Positions 8,653 to 20,305 of a DNA stretch of 64,000 nucleotides are shown here, one piece after another. The stretch is from positions 62,001 to 126,000 of the forward strand of contig NZ_SRKY01000001.1 in assembly GCF_004803475.1 (NCBI RefSeq), read 5' to 3'. The DNA comes from Aliishimia ponticola. Lineage in GTDB: Bacteria > Pseudomonadota > Alphaproteobacteria > Rhodobacterales > Rhodobacteraceae. The translations under genes were made by a program, and so were the position numbers. The notes under the pieces are model-generated. The model was not told the DNA's origin and ran no database searches. It worked only from the letters and a program-made list of their open reading frames with translations. Position 1 is the first letter of the stretch. The number at the start of each line of letters is the position of its first letter.

Positions 8653-9992
8653 TCCATCTCGGCGAGCCAGCGTTCCAGCCAGTGGATGTTGTACTGCCCC
8701 GAATGGATGTCCGGTTCTTGCAGCAAGGCGTGGAACAGCGGCACCGTGGTTTCGATCCCGTCCACGATCAATTCGCCCAAGGCGCGGTTGAGGCGCGCAA
8801 TCGCTTCGGCCCGGTCACGCCCATGCACGATCAACTTGGCAATCAGGCTGTCGTAATAGGGCGGGATGGAATAGCCGTCATACAGCGCGGAATCCATCCG
8901 AACCCCAAGCCCGCCCGGCGCATGGAAGGCCGAGATTTTACCGGGGCGCGGCGCGAAACCGGGGAAGGTTTCCGCATTGATCCGCACTTCGATGGCGTGG
9001 CCGTTGATTTGCAGATCGTCCTGTTCAAAGGACATGGGAAGCCCGGCGGCGACACGGATTTGTTCGCGCACCAGATCGACGCCAAAGATCGCTTCTGTCA
9101 CCGGGTGTTCCACCTGGAGGCGGGTGTTCATCTCGATGAAGTAGAACTCGCCATCCTCGTAGAGGAATTCGATCGTACCGGCGCCGGTATAGTTGATCCG
9201 CGCCACCGCGTCGGCGCAGATCTTACCGATGCGCGCGCGTTCCTCGGCGCTGATGGCGGGGCCGGGGGCCTCTTCGAACACTTTCTGGTGACGGCGCTGC
9301 AAGGAGCAGTCCCGCTCACCCAGATGGACAGCGCGGCCGCGCCCGTCGCCAAAGACCTGAATCTCGATATGGCGGGGCTTTTGCAGGTATTTTTCGATAT
9401 AGACTTCGTCATTGCCAAAGGCGGCCTTGGCTTCCGATCGGGCCGTCTGGAACGCATGGGCGATATCCGCCTCGGACGTGGCGACTTTCATGCCGCGCCC
9501 GCCGCCACCGGCTGTCGCCTTGATGATGACGGGATAGCCCATCTCGGCCGACAATGTGCGCGCGGTCTCAAGGTCCGGTACGCCGCCCTCGGACCCCGGA
9601 ACGCAGGGCACGCCCAGCTTTTTCATGGTGTCCTTGGCGGTGATCTTGTCGCCCATCACGCGGATATGTTCCGCCGTGGGGCCGATAAAGGTCAGATCGT
9701 GATCTTCGACGATCTGAACGAAATTCGCGTTTTCCGACAGAAAGCCATAGCCGGGGTGGATCGCCTCGGCCCCGGTCACTTCGCAGGCCGCGATGATGGC
9801 GGGGAAGTTCAGATAGCTGTCGGCAGAGGCCGGTGGCCCGATACACACGGATTCATCGGCCATGCGCACATGCATCGCATCGGCATCCGCCGTCGAGTGG
9901 ACGGCGACCGAACCGATGCCCATCTCGCGGGCGGCCCGGATCACGCGAAGCGCGATTTCGCCACGGTTGGCAATCAGGATCTTCGAAAACAT
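8649..9992 (-). CDS. accC: Acetyl-CoA carboxylase, biotin carboxylase subunit
   Basis: ATP-dependent carboxylation of biotin on AccB, the first half reaction of malonyl-CoA synthesis. 447 residues, usual length. ATP-grasp features: [13 protein letters not shown] glycine-rich loop, the [11 protein letters not shown] segment, the [13 protein letters not shown] motif, and [16 protein letters not shown] with the catalytic Glu/Asn/Arg residues. The gene starts 12 bp after accB and overlaps aat, forming accB-accC-aat. Confidence 0.97.
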   Translation of the reverse strand: MFSKILIANRGEIALRVIRAAREMGIGSVAVHSTADADAMHVRMADESVCIGPPASADSYLNFPAIIAACEVTGAEAIHPGYGFLSENANFVQIVEDHDLTFIGPTAEHIRVMGDKITAKDTMKKLGVPCVPGSEGGVPDLETARTLSAEMGYPVIIKATAGGGGRGMKVATSEADIAHAFQTARSEAKAAFGNDEVYIEKYLQKPRHIEIQVFGDGRGRAVHLGERDCSLQRRHQKVFEEAPGPAISAEERARIGKICADAVARINYTGAGTIEFLYEDGEFYFIEMNTRLQVEHPVTEAIFGVDLVREQIRVAAGLPMSFEQDDLQINGHAIEVRINAETFPGFAPRPGKISAFHAPGGLGVRMDSALYDGYSIPPYYDSLIAKLIVHGRDRAEAIARLNRALGELIVDGIETTVPLFHALLQEPDIHSGQYNIHWLERWLAEME

Positions 9993-10004
9993 GCTCTGCG
10001 CCCC

Positions 10005-10493
10005 TTATTCGAGGATCACGAGCGGTGCACCGTATTCCACCGCGGCCCCGTCTTCGACGAGGATACGCGCGACCTTGCCGGATGTCGGCGCAGGAATGTG
10101 GTTCATGGTCTTCATCGCTTCGACGATGAGCAGCGTATCGCCTTCCTGCACGGTGTCGCCGGTCTTGATGAACGGCGCTGCGCCCGGTTCCGCCTGCATA
10201 TAGACGGTGCCCACCATCGGCGACACGACCGCGCCGGGATGGCTGGCCGGGTCTGCGGCCTCGCTCGCGGCGGCGGCAGGGGCTGCGGCAGGGGCCGCGT
10301 CCACTGCCACAGCAGGGGCCGCCGGGGCAGCATGCGTGACCACCGTGTTGGTTTGGCGGCTGACGCGCACGTTCAAGCTGTCGGCTTCCGCATATTCGCG
10401 TTTGACCTGCAGTTCCGTCAGATCGTTTTCACGCAGCAATTCGGCCAATGCACTGATAAAGGCCACGTCCGCGTCATGCTTGCTTTTGGTCAT
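10005..10493 (-). CDS. accB: Acetyl-CoA carboxylase, biotin carboxyl carrier protein
   Basis: Carrier subunit; biotin is attached to Lys128 in the motif EAMKTMN. 162 residues: an N-terminal oligomerisation segment, an Ala/Pro-rich linker (about residues 54-82), then the biotinyl domain from SPMVGTVY onward. ATG with a purine-rich site upstream. The leader region faces the divergent acyl-CoA synthetase gene; in related genomes aroQ often precedes accB, but it is not here. Confidence 0.96.
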   Translation of the reverse strand: MTKSKHDADVAFISALAELLRENDLTELQVKREYAEADSLNVRVSRQTNTVVTHAAPAAPAVAVDAAPAAAPAAAASEAADPASHPGAVVSPMVGTVYMQAEPGAAPFIKTGDTVQEGDTLLIVEAMKTMNHIPAPTSGKVARILVEDGAAVEYGAPLVILE

Positions 10494-10639
10494 GGAGAAT
10501 CCTCGATAGTTCCCGGGCTCGTTGTCTGCCGTTCTGGCCCATTTTCAGGGCGAGCTTATAGGCCATGCCCGCAGCAGTGAAAAGGAGGCTTTGACCTCCT
10601 TCTTCCCCCTACGTAAACCTTTATGCGGAGGAGTGAACC

Positions 10640-12145
<1,506 letters not shown>

Positions 12146-12743
12146 CGCGGGCTGCGCGGGGCAGGGGCAAGGGCGGGGCGGTCAAGGCGCCGCCGCACCG
12201 TCCCAAAGCCCCCATAAGACAAACTACGGGCGTGCCCGGCTCCCACCTGACACGCCCGTAGCGCCGTACCCAATATTGACCGCGAACGGGAAACATGAAG
12301 GACCCGCGCGCATTTTCAATGAACAGTAGTAATCGTTTGTCTTTAATCTACCGAGACCGAAACGCTGCGCGTTCACGACCCCTCCCTCAAAAAACGCTCG
12401 CCCGAGAAGGTGCGGCACTATCGGCAAAAAACGCCAGTACCGGTCGCTTCCCACAGGGGAAAACTGAAGAAAAGCAGGGCCGACTTAGTGTCGGAAACTG
12501 CGAGCTATCGTTAGAACTTGTACCCCCCAGACGGGCAAGAACATCATGCCACAACTTGGCCAGTTTCAAACTAAAATCTTCAATTTCTCCTTAATTGTGA
12601 TTGTTGTCGAAACAATTATCACGAAACTTACCGGAGTGTTCGCGCCACCTGCGGCGGGTTCTTGTTCCGGTTGTGTTCCGGTTCCGCAGTGTTGCGAATC
12701 CGCACAGTGGTGGCGGGCGCACGGGCAGGCCGCGCGCAAAGAA
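12146..12743. other. Non-coding stretch between the acyl-CoA synthetase and the second liv operon
   Basis: About 600 bp with no convincing gene. Short frames exist on both strands, but none has family resemblance or a good ribosome binding site. It holds a strong hairpin at 12224-12261, an AT-rich patch (12560-12630) containing an imperfect inverted repeat (12597-12622, GTGATTGTT against AACAATTATCAC), and two copies of GTTCCGGTT 11 bp apart (12664-12683). No known structured RNA was recognised. Confidence 0.5.
12224..12261 (+). terminator. Hairpin downstream of the acyl-CoA synthetase
   Basis: A perfect 11-bp stem, CTACGGGCGTG with CACGCCCGTAG, and a 16-nt loop, 79 bp after the synthetase stop. 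It lacks a T-run, so it may be a Rho-assisted or 3'-end stabilising structure rather than a classical terminator. Confidence 0.5.
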
Positions 12744-12768
12744 AAAGCCGGGCAGGGGGCCCGGCTTT
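12744..12768 (-). terminator. Intrinsic terminator of the second liv operon
   Basis: On the minus strand a 10-bp stem (AAAGCCGGGC with GCCCGGCTTT, 5-nt loop) is followed by TTC after the terminal T residues. It lies 23 bp after the livF stop and ends the operon that starts at 17999. Confidence 0.85.
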
Positions 12769-12791
12769 GGTCGTTGCGTGGGTGATGCGGC

Positions 12792-13547
<756 letters not shown>

Positions 13548-13560
13548 GGCGCGGCCTCCC

Positions 13561-14325
13561 TTATGCCACTTCTTGGGTTTCGCCGAGATACGCTTCGCGC
13601 ACCTTCGGGTGACCCTTGATGTTGTCGGGTGTGTCTTCGACCAGCGGCGTGCCCTGGGCCAGAACGGTGATCCGTTCCGCAAGGGAGAACACCACATGCA
13701 TGTCGTGTTCGATGATCGCGATGGTGATATCGCGTTCGTCCTTGATGCGCTTGAGCAGATCGATCGTGTTGTTGGTGTCCGCACGGGCCATGCCGGCGGT
13801 CGGTTCGTCCAGCAACAGCAGGCGCGGGTCCTGGCTGAGGCACATGGCGATTTCCAGCCGCCGTTTGTCCCCGCGGGACATGGAAGCCGCGTTCATATGG
13901 CGTTTGTCGGCCAGCCCCATATCCTCCAGCGCGTGTTCGGCATGGGCGATCACGTCCTTCTGCGCCAGCAGGCGCTGCATGGGGTTGAGTTCGAAGGCAC
14001 CGTCCCGCTTGGCGAAGCCGGGGATCATCATGTTTTCCATCACCGTCAGGTCACCGAAGATTTCCGGCGTCTGAAACACCCGGCTGATCCCCATCTGGCA
14101 GATTTCGAACGGTTTGCGCCCCAGCACCGACTGGCCGTCAAAGCTGACCGACCCGGTATCGGGGATCAGCTTGCCGATCAGGCAGTTGAGCAAGGTCGAC
14201 TTGCCCGCGCCATTGGGGCCGATGATCGCATGAACGGTGTTTTCCGCCACGCTCAGGTTCACGTCGGACAAGGCCTGCAAGCCGCCGAACCGTTTGCCCA
14301 CGTTTTTGACTTCGAGAATACCCAT
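13561..14325 (-). CDS. livG: Branched-chain amino acid ABC transporter, ATP-binding protein LivG (second operon)
   Basis: 254 residues. Walker A is GPNGAGKST, the LivG-type insertion is present, the signature region reads MSRGDKRRLEIA (degenerate relative to LSGGQ but common in this family), Walker B is LLLLDEPTAGM, and the switch is IIEHDMHVV. It works with the LivF encoded 13 bp downstream. It follows livM after 11 bp. Confidence 0.93.
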   Translation of the reverse strand: MGILEVKNVGKRFGGLQALSDVNLSVAENTVHAIIGPNGAGKSTLLNCLIGKLIPDTGSVSFDGQSVLGRKPFEICQMGISRVFQTPEIFGDLTVMENMMIPGFAKRDGAFELNPMQRLLAQKDVIAHAEHALEDMGLADKRHMNAASMSRGDKRRLEIAMCLSQDPRLLLLDEPTAGMARADTNNTIDLLKRIKDERDITIAIIEHDMHVVFSLAERITVLAQGTPLVEDTPDNIKGHPKVREAYLGETQEVA

Positions 14326-14336
14326 TGTCTCTCTCC

Positions 14337-15542
14337 TTATTCCGCAGGCTCGGTAGAGGCGGGGCTATCCGCCTCTTTCGACTTCTTGCGCGACAGCATC
14401 CGGCCGATGCGTTGTCCGCCTTCGACAAGCCCACCGGGCAGGAAGGTCACGACCAGCATGAAGATGATGCCAAGCGTCAGGTGCCAGCCCTTGCCGACGA
14501 AGGGATGGATCAGCGTGACCATCAGGTCTTCCATCCCGTCGGGCAGGAACGAGAACCAGCCATGCAGCACGTTGTCGTTGATCTTGGAGAAGATGTTCTC
14601 GAAGTACTTGATGAGCCCTGCACCCAGAACCGGGCCGATCAGCGTGCCCGCGCCGCCCAGGATGGTCATCAGAACCACCTCGCCCGAGGCTGTCCACTGC
14701 ATCCGTTCGGCACCCGCCAAGGGGTCGACCGCCGACAAAAGCCCGCCCGCAAGCCCGGCATACATGCCGGAGATCACGAAGGCCGCCAGCGTGTAGGGGC
14801 GCGAGTTCAGCCCGGTATAGTTCATCCGCTGCTGGTTCGACTTCACCGCCCGCAGCATCATCCCAAAGGGCGAACGGAAGATGCGGATCGCCAGATAGAA
14901 GCAGATCAGCATGATGAAGGCGCACAGGTAATACCCGGTGTTGAACTGGAACTCCCATCCGCCCACGCTGACTTTCTGCGTGGCGCGCATGGACAGGCCA
15001 AAGATATGCGGCAGGTCCGGCAGGCGCTCCGAATTGTGGAACCACTGGGGATCGTTGGCATAGACCTGCAGCCCTGTTTCGCCATTGGTCAGGTTGAATT
15101 TCGGGTTCGACAGCACCGAATAGGCCAGCGCGAAGGACATCTGCGCGAAGGCAAGCGTCAGGATCGAGAAGTAGATCCCCGACCGGCGCAGGGTAATCAG
15201 CCCGATCAGCAGGGCAAACAGCCCCGATGTCACCACCGACAGGGCGATGCCGGGCAGCACGTTGTAGCCCAGAAGCTTGAACATCCACACGCAGCTGTAA
15301 GAGCCCACGCCAAGGAAGGCGGCGTGACCGAAGCTGAGATAGCCGGTCAGGCCAAAGAGGATGTTGAACCCGATCGCGAAGATGCCGAAGATCACGAATT
15401 TCTGCATCAGGTCCGGATAGCCCGCGTTGAACTGCGCCATGGCGCTGTCCGCAGGGAAGGGGTTGAGGATGAGCGGTGCGCACATCGTCAGAATGGCGAC
15501 GACGATAAGCAGGCTCATGTCTTTTGCGTTGAGACCCAGCAT
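14337..15542 (-). CDS. livM: Branched-chain amino acid ABC transporter, permease LivM (second operon)
   Basis: 401 residues, longer than typical LivM (about 300-350) because of an insertion between about residues 140 and 200 and a charged C-terminal tail ending [14 protein letters not shown]. Many membrane spans; the signature [20 protein letters not shown] is near residue 65, and [19 protein letters not shown] is near residue 290. livH lies 3 bp upstream. Confidence 0.93.
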   Translation of the reverse strand: MLGLNAKDMSLLIVVAILTMCAPLILNPFPADSAMAQFNAGYPDLMQKFVIFGIFAIGFNILFGLTGYLSFGHAAFLGVGSYSCVWMFKLLGYNVLPGIALSVVTSGLFALLIGLITLRRSGIYFSILTLAFAQMSFALAYSVLSNPKFNLTNGETGLQVYANDPQWFHNSERLPDLPHIFGLSMRATQKVSVGGWEFQFNTGYYLCAFIMLICFYLAIRIFRSPFGMMLRAVKSNQQRMNYTGLNSRPYTLAAFVISGMYAGLAGGLLSAVDPLAGAERMQWTASGEVVLMTILGGAGTLIGPVLGAGLIKYFENIFSKINDNVLHGWFSFLPDGMEDLMVTLIHPFVGKGWHLTLGIIFMLVVTFLPGGLVEGGQRIGRMLSRKKSKEADSPASTEPAE

Positions 15543-15545
15543 TGA

Positions 15546-16568
15546 TTAGTCCTCCATCACGCCTTTTTTGCCCATCAGACCGCGCGGACGGGTCAAAAGG
15601 ACGATGATTGCGACAAGGTAGATGATGATCTGGTTGATCCCCGGGATCGTCGTCGTGGCCCATGTGGTGGACGCGAAGGCTTCGAGGATGCCAAGGATGA
15701 ACCCGGCCAGAACGGCACCGGGCAAAGACCCCATACCGCCGACAACAACCACCACGAAGCTTAGAACCAGGAAGTCCATGCCCATGTGATAGTTGGGCGC
15801 GTTGATCGGCCCGTACATCACCCCGGCAAGCCCCGCCACGGCGGCCGCAAGCCCGAACATGGTGGTGAACCGCTTGTCGATATCGATGCCCAGAAGGCCC
15901 ACGGTTTCCCGGTCGGCCATGCCCGCACGGACCACCATCCCGAAGGTGGTGAATTGCAGGAAGGCAAAGACGCCGCCGATGATCAGCAAAGCGAAGGCGA
16001 TATAGATCAGCCGCCAGATCGGATAGGCAATCTGAAGCCCCAGACCTTCCCCCAGCTGCGCCACGCCCGACAGCGCGTCGGGGGCAGGGGTCTGGATCGG
16101 GTTGGCGCCGAAGAACGCCTTGATCACCTCTTGCAGCACGATGGCGAGGCCAAAGGTCACGAGGATCTGATCCGCATGAGGACGCTTGTAGAAATGCTTG
16201 ATCAGGCCGCGCTCCATGATGAAGCCGATGGCGATCATGATCGGGATCGCAAAGAGAATGGCCAGAGGCACTGACCAGTCGATGATACTAGCGCCCACCT
16301 CGGGGCCGAACCAGCTTTCGACATAAGGCGTCTTCACCTTCAGCGGATTGCCGAGGAAGTCCTTCTCGGTCTCGCTGATGGTTTCAAAGCTGGCATTGAG
16401 GATGCGCTGCAACGTGACGGAGCAGAACGCCCCGATCATGAAAAGCGCACCATGCGCGAAATTCACCACGCCAAGCGTGCCGAAAATCAGGGTCAGCCCC
16501 AAAGCGATCAGCGCATATGCCGATCCCTTGTCGAGGCCGTTCAGAACTTGCAGGAGGATTGCGTCCAT
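15546..16568 (-). CDS. livH: Branched-chain amino acid ABC transporter, permease LivH (second operon)
   Basis: 340 residues from the ATG at 16568, which has AGGTGGGG in front; a GTG three codons upstream (16577) is the alternative. First permease of the pair. The LivH signature LGLTLIFGTLGVVNFAHGAL is at residues about 20-40, followed by a periplasmic insertion (about residues 55-85) and further spans. The late segment VVVVGGMGSLPGAVLAGFIL is family-typical. It sits between the hairpin after the binding-protein gene and livM. Confidence 0.93.
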   Translation of the reverse strand: MDAILLQVLNGLDKGSAYALIALGLTLIFGTLGVVNFAHGALFMIGAFCSVTLQRILNASFETISETEKDFLGNPLKVKTPYVESWFGPEVGASIIDWSVPLAILFAIPIMIAIGFIMERGLIKHFYKRPHADQILVTFGLAIVLQEVIKAFFGANPIQTPAPDALSGVAQLGEGLGLQIAYPIWRLIYIAFALLIIGGVFAFLQFTTFGMVVRAGMADRETVGLLGIDIDKRFTTMFGLAAAVAGLAGVMYGPINAPNYHMGMDFLVLSFVVVVVGGMGSLPGAVLAGFILGILEAFASTTWATTTIPGINQIIIYLVAIIVLLTRPRGLMGKKGVMED

Positions 16569-16609
16569 TGTCCCCACCTATGAATGGATGAACGGCCCGC
16601 GGGCCGGGG

Positions 16610-16635
16610 GTAGGGTGCGCTCAGGCGCACCCTAC
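16610..16635 (-). terminator. Hairpin between the binding-protein gene and livH
   Basis: A perfect 11-bp stem, GTAGGGTGCGC with GCGCACCCTAC, and a 4-nt loop, 17 bp after the binding-protein stop and 41 bp before livH. With no T-run it is more likely a partial terminator or RNA-stabilising structure that lets the binding protein be made in excess over the membrane subunits. Confidence 0.6.
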
Positions 16636-16652
16636 GGGTGTGTGTCGCGCGA

Positions 16653-17999
16653 TCAGGCGCCCGGGTTGCAGGACCCCAGCGAGCCGCCTGCGAACATCGG
16701 GTGATCTGCCGCGTACTCGACTTGTGCGCGCGGTGTGATTTCCACGATCTCCAGAAGGTCGAACTCGGATGTCGGGTTGTCCTTACCCTTCACGACCAGA
16801 ACGTCCTTGAAGCACTGGTGGTCCTCGGCGCGGTACAGTGTCGGGCCGTTGCCCAGGCCGTCGAACTCGAACCCTTCAAGGGCTTCTGCCACGGCGCAGG
16901 GGTTGTGCGACCCGGCACGTTGCACGGCATCCGCATACAGCAGCGTCTGCACATAGCAGGTATGCGCGGCCTGGCTCGGCGGGAAGCCGTATTTGGTGCC
17001 GAAGGATTTCACGAAGGCTTTGGAGCCTTCATCCGTCAGCGACCAGTGCCAGTTGGTGGACCCGAAGATGCCCTTCACGTTCTCGCCCGCGCCCTTCGCC
17101 ATCAGGCGGGAATAAAGCGGCACGACGATTTCGAAGTCTTTGCCGTTCACCTGCTTTTCACGCAGGCCGAACTGCACCGCAGCCGTCAGCGAGTTGACCA
17201 TGTTGCCGCCGTAGTGGTTCAGAACCAGCACGTCCGCGCCGGAGTTCAGGACCGGTGCGACATAGGACGAGAAGTCTGTCTGCGCCAGCGGCGTCAGCAC
17301 GTTGTTGACGGTCTGCCAACCCAGCGCTTCGGTCGCGGCCGCGATGGATTCCTGCTGCGTCCAACCCCATGTATAGTCGGCTGTCAGGTGATAGGCGCGG
17401 CGGTCCTTGCCATAACGCGCGGCCAGCACGGGCGCCAGTGCCGCACCGGACATGTAGCCGTTAAAGAAGTGACGAAAGCCGTTCGCCTTCTTGTCCTTGC
17501 CGGTCGTGTCGTTGGAGTGGGTCAGACCCGCCATGAAGATCACGCCCGCTTCCTGGCACAGGCCCTGCACAGCAATCGCTACACCGGAGGAGGAACCGCC
17601 GGTAATCATCACCGCGCCGTCCTTTTCGATCATCGACTTCGCGGATGCGCGTGCCGCATCCGATTTGGTCTGCGTGTCGCCGGTCACGAATTCGACCTTG
17701 CGGCCCAGGATGCCCGAACCGTCCAGCGATTTGGACGAGAACGTGTTCATCATGCCGCCGTCGCCGCCGCCATTCAGATGCTCGACCGCCAGCTCATAGG
17801 CGCGCAGCTCGTCCGCGCCCTCATCTGCGTAAGGACCGGTCTGCGGCACGTTGAAGCCCAGCGTGACCGACGATCCGGTCGGCTCGTTGGTGAACGCGGC
17901 TGCGGAAGAGGCCGTGAAGATCGTCGGCAGGGCAACGCCGGCACCGGTGACGGCACCGGTCTTCAGCATACCCCGACGAGTCAGGTTAGATTTGGTCAT
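16653..17999 (-). CDS. ABC transporter substrate-binding protein (LivK family), Tat-type signal
   Basis: 448 residues from the ATG at 17999, which has a GGGAGG site; the frame is open to 18068, but the upstream part is not signal-like. The N-terminus TKSNLTRRGMLKTGAVTG is a twin-arginine signal followed by a hydrophobic stretch, so the protein is probably exported folded. The rest is a type 1 periplasmic binding fold of the Leu/Ile/Val or amide-binding group (VTLGFNVPQTGPYADEG, MITGGSSSGVAIAVQGLCQEAG). It is first in the second liv operon. The ligand is not identifiable. Confidence 0.88.
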   Translation of the reverse strand: MTKSNLTRRGMLKTGAVTGAGVALPTIFTASSAAAFTNEPTGSSVTLGFNVPQTGPYADEGADELRAYELAVEHLNGGGDGGMMNTFSSKSLDGSGILGRKVEFVTGDTQTKSDAARASAKSMIEKDGAVMITGGSSSGVAIAVQGLCQEAGVIFMAGLTHSNDTTGKDKKANGFRHFFNGYMSGAALAPVLAARYGKDRRAYHLTADYTWGWTQQESIAAATEALGWQTVNNVLTPLAQTDFSSYVAPVLNSGADVLVLNHYGGNMVNSLTAAVQFGLREKQVNGKDFEIVVPLYSRLMAKGAGENVKGIFGSTNWHWSLTDEGSKAFVKSFGTKYGFPPSQAAHTCYVQTLLYADAVQRAGSHNPCAVAEALEGFEFDGLGNGPTLYRAEDHQCFKDVLVVKGKDNPTSEFDLLEIVEITPRAQVEYAADHPMFAGGSLGSCNPGA

Positions 18000-18122
18000 G
18001 AATTCCTCCCAAAGAATGTAACCTGCCTTCATGAACTGCATGGCAGGTATGCACAATGTGCAAGTCAACTATGGCAAGGCATTTGAAAATCTCGCAATAA
18101 GCCCCTTGAGTTAAAGGGGTAT

Positions 18123-18162
18123 TTTGTAAATAACTACACAGAGTGTCCGGTGATTTTGTAAA
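18123..18162. promoter_or_regulatory. Two TTTGTAAA elements upstream of the RamB-like gene
   Basis: TTTGTAAA occurs at 18123-18130 and 18155-18162, 32 bp apart, or three helical turns, in the divergent promoter region between the liv operon and the regulator gene. RamB/ScfR-type regulators are known to bind TTTGCAAA-like sites, so these may be autoregulatory operators. A third copy lies upstream of acs. Confidence 0.45.
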
Positions 18163-18224
18163 TGATCTTATATTGCAGCGCAGAAAGGGTCTGAATTTGC
18201 CCGACAAAGCCAAAGAGCACCCCC

Positions 18225-19511
18225 ATGGCCATTGACGGTCTGACAGGCAGCCGTATCCGCGAACGTCGTCAGATCAACGGGCTGCGACAGGCCGATCTTG
18301 CCCGGCAGATCGGTATTTCGGCCTCTTACCTCAATCTGATCGAGCATAATCGCCGAAGAATCGGCGGCAAACTGCTCTTGCAGATCGCCGAAGCGCTGGG
18401 CGTGGAAAGCGCGCATTTGTCCGAAGGGGCAGAGGCCGCGCTGATCAGCGCGTTGCGCGAGGCGGAGGCAGGCGCGGGCTTGCCGGGGGTCGAGTTGGAG
18501 CGGATCGAGGAATTCGCGGGCCGCTTTCCCGGCTGGGCGCGGCTGCTTGCGGCGACCCATGCCCGTGTCGGCCAGTTGGAGCAGACGGTCGACGGGCTGA
18601 ACGACAGGCTGAACCACGATCCGGCGCTCGCCTCTGCGGTGCATGAGGTGCTGTCAACGGCGGCGTCGATCCGGTCCACCGCGTCGATCCTTGCAGAGAC
18701 GGACGCGCTGGAACAGGAATGGCTGGACAGGTTCCACACCAATATCAACACCGACAGCGCGCGGCTGGCCGATAGCAGCCGTTTGCTGGCGGGCTATCTG
18801 GAACAGGGCCCGTCCGCGCGCGAGGATGGCCCGAAACTGCCGCAGGAAGAGGTCGATGAATGGCTGACCGCGCGCGAATATCACGTGGCCGAGCTTGAGG
18901 ACGAGACAATGAGCGCGGCGCAGATCGTCAGCGCCAGCGATCTCAGCCCGACCGCGGGGATGATCCTGCATGTGGTGCTGGATGGGTACGCCGCCGATGC
19001 CCGCGCGCTGAAGGCAAGCGTGCTGTCCCGCGCCATCGAAGCGGCGGGCCATGTCGATCCGGTGGTCTTGTCGCAGACCCTGCGCGCGCCGGTGGGGCTG
19101 GTGCTGCGCCGAATGGCCTGCCTGCCGGAACTGGGCGCGGGCTACGTGTTGGCCGATCGATCGGGCAGCCTGATCCTGCGCAAGGGCACGGCGGGCTTTG
19201 CCTTGCCGCGTTTTGGCGCGTCCTGCCCGCTTTGGCCTGTGTTTCAGGCGCTGTCACAGCCGGGGACGGTCATTCACCGCGTCGTCGAACAGGTCGGCCG
19301 CCGTCAGGCAAAATTCGACTGCTATGCCGTGACAGAACCGGTCGGGCAGGCGGGCTATAACGAGGTCGCCCTGCTGCGGTCGGGAATGCTGATCCTGCCC
19401 AATTCGGCGCCCGGCGCAGCAGAGCTGGAGGTCGGCGCGTCCTGCCGCATCTGTCCCAAGGACAATTGCCCGGGGCGGCGCGAGCCTTCGGTTCTGTCTG
19501 ATGTCGCATGA
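18225..19511 (+). CDS. XRE-family regulator of the short-chain fatty acyl-CoA type (RamB/ScfR-like)
   Basis: 428 residues. An N-terminal Cro/C1-type helix-turn-helix (residues about 8-62, with LRQADLARQIGISASYLNLIEHNRR) is followed by a coiled middle part and a C-terminal DUF2083-type domain ending in a cysteine cluster, CRICPKDNCPGRREP. Known family members sense acyl-CoA esters and control acetate or propionate assimilation genes. TTTGTAAA motifs lie in front of this gene and in front of acs (58174), which fits such a role here. The ATG at 18225 lies in an open frame with no better start. It is divergent from the liv operon. Confidence 0.85.
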   Translation: MAIDGLTGSRIRERRQINGLRQADLARQIGISASYLNLIEHNRRRIGGKLLLQIAEALGVESAHLSEGAEAALISALREAEAGAGLPGVELERIEEFAGRFPGWARLLAATHARVGQLEQTVDGLNDRLNHDPALASAVHEVLSTAASIRSTASILAETDALEQEWLDRFHTNINTDSARLADSSRLLAGYLEQGPSAREDGPKLPQEEVDEWLTAREYHVAELEDETMSAAQIVSASDLSPTAGMILHVVLDGYAADARALKASVLSRAIEAAGHVDPVVLSQTLRAPVGLVLRRMACLPELGAGYVLADRSGSLILRKGTAGFALPRFGASCPLWPVFQALSQPGTVIHRVVEQVGRRQAKFDCYAVTEPVGQAGYNEVALLRSGMLILPNSAPGAAELEVGASCRICPKDNCPGRREPSVLSDVA

Positions 19512-19631
19512 TCTTTTGACTCAAGGCCGAAAAAACGGGATATTCGCCGCATCGGCAAGAGGAGGCCGAGACGCAGCAGGGCGCGACAAGACGTCCGTTG
19601 CCAAAAACAACAATGGGGGGGACACTGGCGC

Positions 19632-20000
19632 ATGCGCAAACATGTTCTGCTGGTGGAAGACGAAGCCAATATCATAGAGGCGGTCCGCTTTTTGCTGACG
19701 CGCGATGGTTGGCACGTCGAAGCACATGCTGACGGCAACACCGCGATGGCGCGGATCGTCGAACGTCAGCCTGATCTTGTTATTCTGGATCTCATGCTTC
19801 CGGGCAAAAGCGGGCTGGATATTCTGCGCGATCTGCGGGGCAATCCGACATTCGCGGAATTGCCGGTGTTGATGTTGACCGCGCGCGGGCAGGAACAGGA
19901 TCGCGATTTGGCCGCGCAGGCCGGGGCCAGCCGGTTCATGACCAAGCCGTTTTCCAATGTCGAGGTGCTTGAGGCGGTGCGCGAACTGGCGGCGCAATGA
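19632..20000 (+). CDS. Single-domain response regulator (receiver only)
   Basis: 122 residues, a CheY-like receiver without an output domain. The acidic pocket is in LLVEDEAN (residues 6-13), the phospho-acceptor aspartate is in LVILDLMLPGKSG (near residue 53), the switch Thr is in VLMLTARGQ, and the conserved Lys is in MTKPFSN. The closest kinase is the symporter-kinase fusion 300 bp downstream on the same strand, a likely partner. Confidence 0.93.
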   Translation: MRKHVLLVEDEANIIEAVRFLLTRDGWHVEAHADGNTAMARIVERQPDLVILDLMLPGKSGLDILRDLRGNPTFAELPVLMLTARGQEQDRDLAAQAGASRFMTKPFSNVEVLEAVRELAAQ

Positions 20001-20034
20001 CCACGCCGGGCGCAGCCGGGGGCACGGGGCCGCT

Positions 20035-20304
20035 ATGACCGAACGCTTGGAACCCGGCGTCTTTCTGGAACGGCGCAGTTATCGCCGCCGCCGCCTGCTG
20101 GACGGGCTGCGGCTGCTGCCCTTCATCGGCGCATGGCTGTTCATTCTGCCGGTCTTCTGGCGGCAGGCCGGCGAAGAAGAGGCACGCATGACCTCGGACG
20201 CGCTGCTGTTCGTGTTCGGCGCATGGCTGGTGCTGACGATCCTGTGTGCGCTGCTGCTTTGGGCCTATAACCGGAGCGGGGCCGAAGGTACGGAGTCCGG
20301 CTGA
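20035..20304 (+). CDS. Small membrane protein between the receiver and the symporter-kinase
   Basis: 89 residues from the ATG at 20035; the frame extends upstream to 19957 inside the receiver gene, but that part is basic and unlike a signal. Two predicted membrane spans (about residues 27-43 and 60-80) separated by a short acidic loop, with an arginine-rich N-terminus (RRSYRRRRLLDG). It ends 1 bp before the kinase ATG and is probably an accessory subunit of the symporter-kinase. No family was recognised. Confidence 0.7.
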   Translation: MTERLEPGVFLERRSYRRRRLLDGLRLLPFIGAWLFILPVFWRQAGEEEARMTSDALLFVFGAWLVLTILCALLLWAYNRSGAEGTESG

Positions 20305-20305
20305 G

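Noticed and set aside
12295-12594. 99-residue frame in the gap after the acyl-CoA synthetase
   Set aside because: Amino-acid composition looks random and there is no ribosome binding site.
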